A stretch of 64,000 nt of DNA, from assembly GCF_000143415.4 (NCBI RefSeq), contig NW_003314282.1:412791-476790 (forward strand), in the 5' to 3' direction. A program made the position numbers and the translations under genes. The notes under the pieces are model-generated. The model worked only from the letters and a program-made list of their open reading frames with translations. It did not search any database and had not been told where the DNA came from. The stretch's first letter is position 1; every line of letters begins with the position of its first letter. Below, in pieces: positions 33,481-45,569 of this stretch. Source of the DNA: Selaginella moellendorffii (taxonomy: Eukaryota; Streptophyta; Lycopodiopsida; Selaginellales; Selaginellaceae).

Positions 33481-34860
33481 CCATTATACAATTGTAGCAC
33501 TGTCCTTTGGAAATATGTAGGAAACTTATACAAACATTGAACATCATCCCAAAAATGATATGTCATAATCATTGTAAAATGATCGAACTAATAGTACATA
33601 TTAACCCTAAGATTTCCATGAATTTTATTTAAATATAGATTAAAAATAATATATATTTCATATGTAATTTTTTTAATTATAGTAAAGTTTTTGAAATGTT
33701 TAAAATATCTCAAATATAATTCTAGATATTTCTTTTATCAAATTATTTTTATTGTGACTCATGACTATAAAAGCTCTATCATTCAAGCTTTATTAAAATA
33801 ATTAACTGTAGTTATTTTTAAAACACTTTCACTAATATAAAATATGTGTTTATGAAAATATCATATTTATTTTATAAAATGGCTTATCAAAATTGGCAAT
33901 AGTGATAAAATATTAGAATAGTCATATCTCTCTTCAAATATAACCAACTTTATATTTTTCTTTCCAAGGTATATATCAGTTAAATAACTTCATGTACAAA
34001 TACTTCCAACCTTTTAATGAAGACAATCTAATTTCATTTGATAAATGCTTCTATATAATTAACATAGTATACACTGAAATTCTCAAGTAAAATTTAATGT
34101 AATTTACCCTAGATAGCTGGTATGTTTTTTGTTTTGTGTTTTCTTTATTTTTGTGTTGATGAAATATTTTATTTACATTCATTTGTTTCACTATTTTTTA
34201 TTGAGCTTGTAAAAGTGATAAAGATGGGTACCCTGGATAAAATTGAAATTGAAATTTATTTATTTATTTTGCAGGACATCTTACTTAATATACATAAATT
34301 CTTTATAGTTATTAGTGTTTAAATATATTAATAGAATATTTGTTACAGAGATTTATTTTATTTATTTAATTTGATTTTTTCGAACACTAAGGCTAAAAGA
34401 CAATTTTAAATAGCTAATAACCGTAATTAGAAATAGAATCAATTTCATTTAGAGTTTCCCAGGTGGTTTGTCACGTGTCATGTTTTCCATCGTGGTGATA
34501 GTGAGGGAGAAATCATTGCTATAGCAGCTACTCTAGGCATTCGTACATGCCGCGCTTTATTTTGAATCCTCGTTGCCCTCATGGCCGTTGGATGGGAAGG
34601 CAACTAACGGTGAGATCTACTCGAATCTTTGTTCAGATGACCGAATCTTCCACCACCCGGCGGTAGCACGTCACTCGCAGGTAGCCCACATTCCTATTGT
34701 TTTCCTTGGATTGGAGGTATTTTTTAGCCCACAGCCCTAAAGGAGGCCTCTAGCGTTGTTGCAAGGGACTCGTCAGAGTCGATCGATTCAAATGTTCTAG
34801 GTGCGCGAGGAATCCTTGGCGGCGTAGCGCCCCTGGGATCGTGTTTTCGTCCTCATCAGA
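33480..34860. other. AT-rich spacer, then GC-richer promoter side of the glucanase gene
   Basis: 33480-34420 is AT-rich with no gene. From about 34440 base composition shifts towards GC; 34500-34970 is the probable promoter and 5' leader of the GH17 gene. No confident TATA box or element is named. Confidence 0.4.
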
Positions 34861-34974
34861 TCAGGTATTTTCGATTCTCGAGCTGTTCTTCACATTTTCC
34901 ATGTGATTCCAGGCGACTCTCCTCCTCGATGACGCGATTCCAATGACGACGCCGCGGTATCGGAGAAGCTGGAG

Positions 34975-36583
34975 ATGATCGTCGGCTTCTTGATCGTGTT
35001 CTTGGCTAGTTCCTGCTCGGGTAGGCTCTGTTTTCCTCTCGCTCGCCCTAAAAGCTGTGAACAATCTTTCCGTGCTTTGGCAGCATTCGTGGGTGTGAAC
35101 TACGGCACCGATGGCGACAATTTGCCCACTCCACAGCAAGTGGTGGATTTCCTGCAGAGGCAGCAAATCTCCCACGTCCGGATCTTTGACACCGACGCGG
35201 GGCTCCTCCAGGCATTCGCCGGATCCAACATCCAGGTGCTCGTCGGGATTCCAAACGAGGAGATCCTCAGCGTGGGAAAATCCAATGCCTCGGCGGTGGA
35301 CTGGGTGAAGAAGAACGTCATGACTTATCTCCCAGGTACCAACATCACAGGGATTGTTGTGGGCAGCCAAGTTCTCACGGATTACTCCAGTGCTGCTGCC
35401 TCGCTGGTTTCTACCATGAGGTACATTCATGCTGCTCTCGTGGCCGCCAACCTCGACGACCAAGTGAAAGTCTCCACACCGCATGGAACTGCGGTCATCC
35501 AGAACTGGTTTCCTCCGTCGGCGGCGGTTTTCAATCAGAGCTACGCGGAGACTGTCATGAGGCCGATGCTCGACTTCCTGGCCGACTCGAGTTCCTACTT
35601 CATGCTCAACTTCTATCCTCTGGCGATCTACGCGCAGAACCAGCAGACCATGTCCATCGACTTCGCCCTCTTCCGTCCCAACTCGGGACAGATCGACTCC
35701 AGCACCAATCTCCTCTACACGAACCTCTTTGAGACGGTCATCGATGGGGTGTACAGTGCTATGGCGGCTCTCAACTTCACAGGCATGCCGCTGGTGGTGA
35801 GTGAGACGGGGTGGCCATCGAGAGGTGATCCTGCGGAGGTGGCGGTCTCGCTCGACAATGCTGCGACTTATGCGAGTAACTTTGTGAGGCACATCCTCAA
35901 CAACACTGGAACTCCTCGCAGACCCGGTCTCGCCATGAATGCCTATATGTACGAGCTCTTCAACGAGGACATGCGGCAAGGCGCGACGTCAGAGAAGAAC
36001 TACGGGCTGTTTTATCCGGACCAGACTCCAGTCTACACCGTCGACTTGACTGGGGCGAGCTTAGCGAGTGGCAATGGTACCAGAGTTCCATCCTGGTGTA
36101 TTGCCAAGGAAGGCATGAGCACCAGCAGTTTACAAGCGGCACTGGACTACGCCTGTGGACAGGGTCGGGCCGATTGTAGCCAGCTTCAACCAGGACAGCA
36201 ATGCTACTTCCCGGACACGGTTTTGGATCACGCAAGCTATGCCTTCAATAAGTACTACCAGAAGGCGATGATGGCACCAGGGAGCTGCGACTTCGCTGGA
36301 GTGGCCACAGTTACTTTCACGGATCCAAGTAAGTTAACCGCCTTCACAGTTTCTTGTTGTGTTAATTGTAATCTCTTTGCTTCCCAGGTCATGGACAGTG
36401 TCGATTTCCTACAATGTAAGTGTTGCATTTCGTTACATGGTTGTCTAATCTTTCGTTTGTGGTTCCAGTGTTCCACAGCAGAATACAACATCCCCCAATG
36501 TGACAAGAAGTTTTGGACAATCATTTAAGATTCCGCCGAGCACTGGACTCTTGTTTCTTTCGGTTGCTCTTTTCTGGAGCTAA
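34975..36583 (+). CDS. GPI-anchored GH17 beta-1,3-glucanase-like protein with X8 domain
   Basis: Four exons (34975-35020, 35084-36328, 36388-36415, 36469-36583) with GT-AG introns of 63, 59 and 53 bp give 477 residues. Order: signal peptide (MIVGFLIVFLASSCS), GH17 barrel from VGVNYG (about residue 18) to about 335, X8/CBM43 domain from SWCIAKEG (352) to DPSHGQCRFP, then a Ser/Thr linker and a hydrophobic C-terminus (TGLLFLSVALFWS) typical of a GPI signal. The family trims callose at the cell wall and plasmodesmata. The nucleophile motif SETGWPS is present (Glu256), as is the LFNED region (309-311). The usual acid/base motif VGNEV reads VGSQV (Ser110-Gln111), so hydrolysis is doubtful; callose binding through X8 may remain. 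The unspliced frame is also open to 36528 but lacks the X8 end and anchor. Confidence 0.92.
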
Positions 36584-36939
36584 AACAATTTTGATGCATT
36601 ACCTTCCTTTCGCTACACGATGTGAGTCCTTCCATTTTCCATGTTTCCAGAGCTCAAAACTAAACTAGCTACGTGCTTGCACTTGTTTCTCTCAGCTCCT
36701 ATTGATTCAAAGCAACTTCGAAGTCGAGGTGCTTTCGGAAGTCCTTGCGGACTCCTCCACGATTGGAGCAATGTCGTACAGCTCGTAAATCGCTTCTCCC
36801 CGCAAAGCTTCTCGAGTTTTTCACCCGTATCGAACAGGCGCGAAAGAAATCCAGGTTGTGAATCGTGGATATTGTCTTTGGCTTTGACACGCGTGGTCAA
36901 AGCCAGAGGTTTAGTTGATCAAAGTAAATTAGGGTCGAA

Positions 36940-37355
36940 ATGCAGCGTCTCCCGCCAGTGCCTCTGGTTGCCAGTCTTCCCAAGTTGCGCTTGAGCGCGA
37001 CCAGGTCAGCCAGCAGCCGCGTGGTATCGATGCAACCACTGCAAGCCAGCCGACCCAGATCGCTCTACATGCCATTCCCGGACGATGGCCGAGACCTGCT
37101 TATCAAGAGTGTGGCGGAGCAGTGTGGAATAGAAGCTGTCCACCAGGAAGACACCTTTGAGTCTTTGGGATGCGACGAGCTAGATTTGGTACGCGTGTTT
37201 ATCCCTCTCTTTCTCTTGTCAGGTGAAAATTCCTTGTTGCCCAGGTTGAGATCTCCATGGCTTTAGAGGATTGTGGATTTTGTCTGGAGGGAGATCCAAT
37301 TCCATTGTTGGAGGAGACTGTAGGAGGCGCATGTCGTCGCATGAAGAGGCTGTAA
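36940..37355 (+). CDS. Acyl-carrier-protein-like protein lacking the cofactor serine
   Basis: Two exons (36940-37188 and 37245-37355) join in phase 0 across a 56-bp intron to give 119 residues. The N-terminus is basic and Ser/Arg-rich (LPKLRLSATRSASSRV), as in organelle targeting peptides. The C-terminal half resembles ACPs: DLLIKSVAEQCGI, DTFESLGCDELDLVEISMALED, ETVGGACRRMKRL. In ACPs the 4'-phosphopantetheine attaches to Ser of the DSL motif; here it is Asp79-Glu80-Leu81, so it cannot carry acyl groups in the usual way. It might be a structural ACP-like subunit or a different protein. A second acceptor at 37222 is possible but gives a poorer join. A decayed paralogue lies at 300-765. Confidence 0.65.
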
Positions 37356-37534
37356 CATTTGGTGCACTGGAAGAATCGAATTAATCCTAATCTCTTTGTT
37401 CTTTAAATCCTGTCACGTGTCATTGACCGGTGCCACGCTGTTGTGCCACATGGACAAATTTGCCACGTGTTTCTTATGTAAAATTTTATGTTTAATGCGC
37501 AGTTGACTTGAATAGTTTAGGGTTCTTGAGAGGT

Positions 37535-39018
37535 ATGGCGAGTAGTAGGTCCGTGGTGGTGTACGAGAACGATGGCGGGGCGCTCTACAATTACGTAAAC
37601 AGCTACCTCTCCTCTCTCACAGTCAATCCGGAGCAGCCGGCGCTCTTCAGGGCGAGCTTGATCGACGACAAGACGCCCCTCATCTTGGGGCTCCAGCCGG
37701 GCTTTCCCGTGCGTGACAAGTTCCAGGGCCTGGATTTCGAGTGGAGCACGGGCGTGGCCACTGATGAATCGCGCTATGTCATGGCGGCGTTCCCGCCGCA
37801 CTGCTCCAACGACGTGATCCAGGCCTACTTTTCTCACCTCACCACCGCCTCCAAGCGCCGCCGCCTTTTCACCGTGAGGCCACCTGGTATGCACGAGATG
37901 AGCTGGGCGAGCTGCGAATTCGATCATCCCGCGAGCTTGGAGACGCTGGATTGCTCCATGGATGCCGAGCTCAAGCAGGAGCTGGTCAAGGATCTGGAGG
38001 CGTTTGCGGGAGCTCGGGATTACTACAGGAGCATTGGGAAGGCGTGGAAGAGGAGCTACCTCGTTTATGGCCGCCAAGCGACTGGCAAGGACCAGCTCGT
38101 GGCCGCCATAGCCAACAAGCTCGGCTACGATGTTTACGATCTCGACACTGGCTTGGTGGGGAACAGGCGCAACTCAAGGAGATCTTTATGAGAACCGGGA
38201 GGAAGGCAGTGGTCTGTGTTCATGGGATCGATAGCCCGTCGCCCATGACGGTGAAAATGGCGGATGTTTTGGATGTGAGCGATGGACTGTGGGCTCCGGA
38301 CGAGAGGATCTTTGTGTTCGTGTCGGACGAATCTAAGCCGGACACCGTCTTCCGGGGCTGCCGGGGCCGGATCGATTTCTACGTGGCCATGGACACCAGC
38401 GGCTTCCAGATGCTCAAGAGGATAGTGAAGCTCCACTTGGGCGTGGAGGATCACAGGCTCCTGGGCGAGATCAAGGGGCTGATGATGGACCGGGAGATGG
38501 AGGTGGATGTTGGGGAGCTGCTGGCGCTGGTGCTGGGAATGAACAGCGGCTCCAATCCGGATGCGCTGCTCGAGAAGGTGGCGGCGCATCTCAAGAGCAA
38601 GAAACCGGCCTTTCCTGCAAGATTTGGGCCTCCACCATCGCCCTTACCACCGCCTACTTTCGGGCACCCCTTCGGTCAGTCGTCCGGGAGCGGAGTCTGG
38701 CAGGCTTTCGGTCAGTCGGCGCGGGACTTCTTTGGCGAAGGAGGAGGTCTGTCGTCCGGGGGCTTGGTTGGCGGAAGAGGAGGTTCGTCCGGGGGCTTGT
38801 TTGGCGGAGGAGGAGGTTCGTCCGGCGATCAAGGAGCTCCAGCGACGCAAGCAAGCACGCCCAGTGTCGCATTTGGGGTGGCGGCGTCGATGGCGGAGGT
38901 GTCCCCGGAGGAGGCGCGCGCCACGTTCCACGACCTGAACAAGCATTATGGCATGACCATGGACAACTTGGATGCAAACTCCCCATTCTACAAATCCCAA
39001 TCCCCCAAAACCCAGTGA
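37535..39018 (+). pseudogene. BCS1-type AAA ATPase (ASD/HSR4 family), frameshifted
   Basis: Apparently intronless. Starts at ATG 37535 (MASSRSVVVYENDGG). The plant AAA-ATPase N-terminal domain is clear (residues 1-170: NSYLSSL, VRDKFQGLDFEW, FDHPASLETLD, DYYRSIGKAWKRSYLVYG). The P-loop reads GRQATGKD (179-186) where the family has GPPGTGKS. Near 38150 the frame changes after YDVYDLDT; the rest (AQLKEIFM, Walker B-like VVCVHGID, DGLWAPDERIFVFVSD, FRGCRGRIDF, VDVGELLALVLG) is in another frame to the stop at 39016-39018. A Gly-rich C-terminal linker follows. Relatives are membrane-anchored mitochondrial or ER ATPases. With an altered P-loop and a frameshift it is probably a pseudogene, unless the indel is a sequencing error. 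Confidence 0.8.
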
Positions 39019-39049
39019 AGAAAAGAAGAAAACAAAGCACTGCTGATAC

Positions 39050-40500
39050 CTCTACTTGTGTCTGTGAGTTCGCACGTGTTGCTCACTAGCATTTCCTCTG
39101 TAAGGTGTGGATTGATCACTTTTGAGCTCACAGCCACTCAATGAAAAGTCAATGAATTTTACTCGCTCGCTAAAAGCCTAAAACCGTCCATAAATGACAA
39201 CTGGCCTACATTCGTCCAGGAACTTGGATCTCAGCTCCGGCTAGATCACTACTCCAGGGCAAGGAATTCTTTGATCCAGATGCATGGCAGCTGCCAGTAC
39301 CTACAAGAAGCCTGATCAATCATCCATAGCACCTGTTGAGAATGGGCCAACTTTGTCTTTCCCAAAGAGATCAACAGGGCTAGGTCATCCAGGAGGGAGA
39401 GGAAGATAGATTGTTGGAAGCTGCTCCTCTTTGATGGCATCCCAACTTTGGATGCCACCAAAAAAGTGAATTTTTTTCTTGAAACAAGCTCTTTGAGTGC
39501 CATAAATGCTTATAATTTTCTAGTGTGAGAAATTTAATTTTTAAATCATCTAGAAATTTATTTAATTTAAATATACAAATAATTTTTAAATTTTTTAAAA
39601 ATATACAAAGTATTGAAATACTTCTAAAAATGTCAAATTAATCATTAATAATAATAATAGTTTTGCAATAAGAATAAATGTGTCAAAAAAATTTTATTAA
39701 AATTTATTTTAAAAACTATAAAATCATTAAAAAACTTTATCCCACTACTTTTTTTTTTAATTCTTTTCGCAAACTATAGTAAGTGGATAAAATCAATCCG
39801 ACTGACAAAGATATATATTAATTTTAATTTATATTTAAATATCATAATCGAATACTTATTGCCCCTAGACATAAGACACAAAAAACAATTATAAATTAAT
39901 CATATTTAAAATGATACATTATGAATATCAACTTTTGCCAAAACAATCCTACATCTTATATGTCATATTTTTAATTATGATAAAGTTTTTAAAATATTAG
40001 TATACTTTTGCAATTTAAATTGTTATACAAATAAGAAAAATTCAAAAATCATATATAACTATACTCACTTATATCACCTTCTTTCGTAGTTAAGGTTTTG
40101 AAATTTAAATTCAATATAAATTTATAAAATCTAATATTCACATTATATCATATAATAAAAGAATAAATAATTTCTTTGGCTTTTTAATTTATCATTAACT
40201 TAAATTTTAATTTTTAAATTAAAATCAATTAAACTTTTGAAAAATAAACCAATAATATTGATTTATATAATATTTATTTAGTGATAAACATCATTAATTT
40301 CAAAGAAAGTTGAAATATGTTTTTTAGAGCAACTATGAGTTAACCATCCTTCATGCCAGCGGCAACACCACACCACAATCGCTCTTCACTGCCCTCCTCC
40401 TGGTTTTCACCAAGATCTCCTTGAGTTGCGCCTTTTCGCCACCAAGTCAGTGTCAAGATCGTAAACACTCTCCTCTTTTCTCTTCCTCTGCCCATTCTTA
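39050..40500. other. AT-rich spacer, no supported gene
   Basis: A short leader-like GC-richer part (39050-39510) carries an 84-codon minus-strand frame without recognisable motifs. 39520-40330 is strongly AT-rich and empty. Confidence 0.45.
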
Positions 40501-40619
40501 TCTCCTTTTCTCACCCCCTCTCTATGGCAGTCTTCCTCGTTGCCACTAGCTGGGGCGTGAGATTGCGGGAATTCCAGAGAGCAGTAGTGATTCTCGTCAT
40601 TTGTTGAGAAAGAGCCATG

Positions 40620-41025
40620 GCCATTGGAGGTTTGGATCCGCTATTAGTGTGTTCCATGATGAGCGGGTTTGCAGCATCCTCTCCCACAATTTGCATACAA
40701 GTCAGTCGCTGGCCACGAAGACATGGAACTCACACCCGGACTTGGCAGCTTGCGAGTGAACAGCCTTGCCAAGGCCTGCTTCCTTTTGGGTATCTTCTCG
40801 GACAGCCAGTTTTCCGAGCACCTTGCTCTCTTCTCTGGCGGCCCATGTGATCACGGCCACCAGGAAAGTCCATGATCTCTTGTCTCCATTTTTGCCATAA
40901 CCAAGATCCTCTTGCCACCATCTGGTCGAGAACTCTACAAGCATCACGCAAGCTTCCAAACTTGTACAAACAAGGCACGACCTTGTCAGAGTAACAGCCA
41001 CTTGGTGGATCCTATTTAATCTCAA
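40620..41025 (-). pseudogene. PPR protein fragment
   Basis: Minus-strand pieces in shifting frames match plant pentatricopeptide repeats: LYKFGSLRDACRVLDQM, then TFLVAVITWAA, GLGKAVHSQAAKSGCEFHVFVASD, LYANCGR and RSSWNTLIA. These are the usual LVNMYAKCG / SWNAMI / GKAVHS motifs of organellar RNA-binding PPR proteins. At least two frameshifts; no start or C-terminal domain. A broken remnant. Confidence 0.65.
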
Positions 41026-41029
41026 TGCA

Positions 41030-42060
41030 GCAAAGGATCAGTTCAAATACAAGTGAAGACGCCAATAAAGCAATCCAAATTGTATCATACTTCAAGTGCA
41101 AAACTATCAAAATAGCATACAGATATCTAAATATGTTCTAAATGCAAACATCTTCAGCTGAAGAGAGTATACTTCACTTTATATTTAACTTAAACATAGT
41201 AGAATTGATTAGGAGAAGAAAATCATGTCTCCAAGATTAAGAATTTGCTTTGCTTTGCTTTGGATAGCAACACTGCATATTAGCAATTATAAATAGAATA
41301 AGAAATTTAATAGGCTGGTTACTTTTGATTCATTGTGCAAGTGGATCTCAAGTATGATAACATCAATATCAACTTACAAATGCTCAAGAAAACGTTTCTA
41401 AAACAGCATATTGAATTATATTTAAGTGTTTCTTTTATTTGCAAGATGATAAATGTTCTTTCAAGAGTAGAGTATCAAGGAAGAATGGGAGTAGTGCCAG
41501 AGGCAATTGAAGTAATCCTGCTATTGTGTGATTGCAATTGCAATAAGTGTCATCAATGAGCATTTCAAATCCTGGTTTGGTTTTGAAAACCTATAAATAT
41601 CTATAGATTATCCTAGTATATTCTTAAATATTCCTTATTTGAGATTTTTTGTACTTCATAAATTTTCTCTAATGATACATAACTACATGGCTTAGATTGA
41701 ATGTTATGATTCTGTGGTTATAAACATTTGAATATTTATAATCTTTAGACCATTTTACTTTCTAACTTTTTCCCAAAAAAGATGAAGTCCCCCCACTAAG
41801 TTTTTTTTCTTGGTTATTTCTATTTATTAAAACAGTCTACCAACCTCCTGACTACTTCTAACAAGTGTGGGATCCTCAAGCAGCATGAAGATGGTGCCAA
41901 GATACATCAGATATTGTTGCATTTGGATGAGCTTGTCAACAAGTATCAAGTATCGGAGGATCTTATGAAAGAGCTCTTCAATTGCTTAGAGAGGAAGAAT
42001 GTATTGTCACTATTTTTTAGAGAATGGGAAGAGTTTGTGCTATCAAAACATTGGAAACAG
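41030..42060. other. No supported gene
   Basis: A coding-like stretch of about 48 codons lies at 41855-42000 (plus strand, NKCGILKQHEDGAKIHQ...), and a 74-codon frame at 41335-41559. Neither has a recognised motif or partner. Confidence 0.3.
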
Positions 42061-42074
42061 TCATGTTTTGATTG

Positions 42075-42380
42075 GCGTGGTGTGACATAGAGATATATGG
42101 ATATTCCCTAAGAATTGTAAAGGATAGTAAAAATTTGGAAGAAATCGGCAAGAGAGCTAATTATATAAAGGAGGAGGGTTAAGTTGGGCTTCACCCCTTT
42201 TCTGAAGTATTTAAAAATGTTATTAGAGTGATTTTAATGAGCAATGAGGAAATTGTGAGTATGATTGAGATTGCACTCAATTTTTAGTGAGTTTTGGAAT
42301 GTTTTAGAGAACTTTGATTGTAGCTCATAGTTGGCCACTAGCAATAGGGCATCCTTGAGCAATTTCATGAAGTAATCCTT
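42075..42380 (+). repeat. Direct repeat partner of 45000-45340 (blocks in permuted order)
   Basis: The block around ATGAGCAATGAGGA and ATTGCACTCAATTTTTAGTGAG at 42235-42378 recurs at 45006-45150. The block around ATGGATATTCC at 42075-42170 recurs at 45157-45250. The order of the two blocks is swapped, as expected from a tandem repeat or a rearranged LTR. Confidence 0.6.
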
Positions 42381-42579
42381 GTTTATTTCTCTTGCAGCTC
42401 ATTAGATTCTCTCTCACTTGGGTGCTATACAGTGGAATCTACATAACATAACACCTCATTGTTCACTAGAATTTTTTCCCAGTAAAAAGAAAGTGGTGCT
42501 CATTTCTTAGCTTGGCATTAGTTCTAGCAGAGACTTTACTAGATCAAAGCAGACGGAGGATAGCTATAAACCCAATTAA

Positions 42580-43330
42580 ATCTTGGGGGTTCTTTAAATC
42601 CTTGTGTGGGGAAACTTGTGGCTGAGAATTACGTGTGCACTTGACTGAGGGGCTCATTCAATCTTTAGATGTCTATCTAAAACTCTAGTACTTCTATTGA
42701 CTTCGTGCATCCACATTCTTAGAGGAGCTTGCCATACAACTAGCCACATGGTAGAATATTTGCCAATGATGTGGTCCAATCATGGCAAATTTAATTGTTC
42801 CCCATTCCTTGGTATCAAAGAGTAGTAAAATATTACATATTCTAATGTTTTGCCATGTAGAGAGTGACCAACTACAGAGATCTAGATAAAGGATGTAACC
42901 AAGAGGTGAGATATCCAATGTGACTAAGGAGCCCATTAGGTCCTTAGATCTCTATCTTGATCACCAGTACTTCCACTAACATCATGCTTTCATGTTCTTG
43001 GAAGAGCTCACTGCACCACTAGCCACATGGTAGAATATTTATTGGTGATATGGGCCAATCAAGGCAAATTTGACTATTCCCCCTTATTAAGGGGCATATG
43101 CTACCTAGAAAGGGGGAACAATTGAACTCACCTTGATTGGCCTATGTTATTAATGGATATTCCTGCCACCTAATCAGCTGTGTAGTGAGCTTTTCCAAGA
43201 ATATGGAAGCACAATATTAGTGGGAGCACTAGTAATCTAGATAGAGATTTAAGGACCCAATAGGCTCTTCAATGAAACACACACATAATTTCTAATTGTC
43301 AATCTCCCCACAATAAGATTCAAGAAACCT
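42580..43330. repeat. Palindrome of three related ~150-220 bp units
   Basis: Units at about 42580-42800 and 42925-43085 are direct copies; 43098-43330 is an inverted copy separated from the second by about 12 bases. Shared signature: AGCCACATGGTAGAATATTT and CCAATCAAGGCAAATTTGA. Foldback-type mobile DNA or the scar of inverted LTR copies. Confidence 0.65.
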
Positions 43331-43339
43331 TGCTCACTA

Positions 43340-45560
43340 AAAACTTTTCTTAGCCAAAAAAAGGTGGTGCTATTTTCTTAGCTCTTAAGATCCATTTTGG
43401 GTTTACAACTATCCTTATGTACATTCTTTAATGTCCCATAAGGACTAATATAAAAACTAAGTATGCCACCCTAAAATAAACCTACCTAGTGAAACTCTCC
43501 GTCATCCCAAGCAAAACTAAGTCTTAAGTACAAGTGGTTGCAATAGCTACTATCATACTGAATCTAGATCCATGTCCCCCCTTCTTGCAAATAACAAGAT
43601 CAACTCTGGGGGGTGTCATCTCTAATGAATGTCCTTCTTGTCACCATCATCAAACACGGTATCCATGTTCTCTGCCACTCCTCAAGCCTCACTAGTTATC
43701 TCCAAGAATAGTATGGTGTAACCTTACTGTTGCTAGTGTGAGTTTCCACCACTTTGCCATCACCGCTGATATATCCTATCAAAGTGAGCGTGATTATGTG
43801 CTTCCCAAGGCTTGGATCCAAAAGCCTCCCACATAGGATCTCCTATCTCTGCACCAATCACATCTCAACGGACCTAGATCCCCCAACTGTATTGTTCCCT
43901 ACATCTAATATATTACAAGGTCAGGCTCTAGGCTGGACCTCTTGCTCCCTCAAACCAATAGATAACATCCCCATTGTAGGCCTCAAAATTTTGTGCAACT
44001 CCCAACTCCTTCCCTACTTTAAGGATTTGGCACCACACCTCCTTCACTGCATTGCTCTCCTATAGTGCATGGCTAACTATCTTGATCTTGCCACACTCCT
44101 TGCACCTGCGACTTACCTCATCCTAAAACCATTATTTGATTGGAAGAACATTGTTGGCTACCAACCACGAAGTGACCTTTACTTTCTCTTGTACAGGGAA
44201 CTTCTAGAGCTGCACCATGTTGTCCACCACTTGTTCCACATAGACTCTTTGTGCTATCCACTTCTGCCACAGCTTTGGGATCTCCTCCCTTACCTCCTCT
44301 CTAGATGTCAGCAGTCTATTACATACTTCCTTGACCTAATATGAGAAAAAGTTTTTTGCCCCTCGTTACCATGCTATAGAGTCCCAATCTAGATCCTCCA
44401 ACAGTTACTGGTGCCACCATAATAATGTTCCTTTGCCCTGTAAGAGGCCCTTTGACTCCACTACGTTTAGTCTCTTAGGTGTCTGTCAAAGAACTTGGTT
44501 CCTCCTACAAACCTCATCATTAGTGACATTTGGCATCTCTTATGTCTCTCCCATTAGGAGGAGTGTGTCTCCCTTAGTAACACAGAAAGGGCATTTTATA
44601 TTGCTCCAATGAAATGATGCTTCTACCCAAGCTAGTGATGTTGCTGTAAACACTTGGGTCCACTTCCCTAAGAAGGCACTTTGCATCTTGCTCTTCCCAC
44701 TCTATCTGCCTTTGGATTGCCACAAAATCCCCTACTTTGAGGCATCACCTTGGACACCTAGTCCCTTTTTTAATGCCATTTACAACCTGAAAGAATCACA
44801 AAATGTCTAATAGGATGTTATGCCGCTTCCACAAGTTGAACACTTGTGTCCTCTTTGCTATCTACCATAAATCTAGCCACTTCAATCCAGTAGGGTCTCC
44901 ACCAAAACTAAGGCTAGGAGGTGCTATGCCACATAGATTCCATTATGTTGTGCCTAGGTGAGAATATAGCAAATTGTGAGAGAAACAAACAGTTATTAAA
45001 ATGATCTTAATGAGCAATGAGGAGATTGTGAGTGTTAGTGAGATTGCACTCAATTTTTAGTGAGCTTTGAAACATTTTTGGAAAGTTTTGATTATAGCTC
45101 ATAGTCCACCATTGGCAACATGGTGTTTCTGAGAAATTTTGTCAAGTAATTCTAGTGTCTAGGGTGTGACGTGGAGATGCATGGATATTCCATGGGAGTT
45201 GTAAGAGGAGAATTTGTGTTAGAGGACAATAGAGATTTAGAGGAAATCTATGGAAAAGTTGACATTTCCTAAGGTATTTAAAAGTGTTTAAAGGTGTTTG
45301 AAAGCATGTTAATTAAACATGACTTCAATTATTTCCAGGGTTTAGATAGCACAATTGTGGCACCTTGCCACCACCCTCAATAGCCTACCATTGTAGTTCA
45401 GTTTTGCCAAGGAAATGTAGGTTTAGAAATCATAGCTCTTACTTCTGCCACATGCTAGTCAACTATCCCTTCTTCTCGACCACCTTTCCATGCAAACACC
45501 TCCTCTACATCATCAATATCATCCAAATCCACTTCATGCAATATGCCTTTATCATTGTCC
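43340..45560 (-). other. Decayed retroelement interior, family not assigned
   Basis: Lies downstream (minus strand) of a Ty3-like gag. Coding-like minus-strand residues appear at about 44190-44330 (EEVREEIPKLWQKWIAQRVYVEQVVDNMVQL), without diagnostic motifs. Stops are frequent. Confidence 0.35.
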
Positions 45561-45569
45561 TTGAAACAT

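Noticed and set aside
34861-35979. 372-codon minus-strand open frame
   Set aside because: Antisense shadow of the GH17 coding exon; its residues show no domain, and the sense gene has splice sites, catalytic motif and signal peptide.
37517-38077. 186-codon minus-strand frame
   Set aside because: Antisense shadow of the AAA gene produced by high GC at third positions.
38151-38165. Intron to explain the AAA frameshift
   Set aside because: The only GT...AG span that would restore frame is about 11 bases, too short for splicing.
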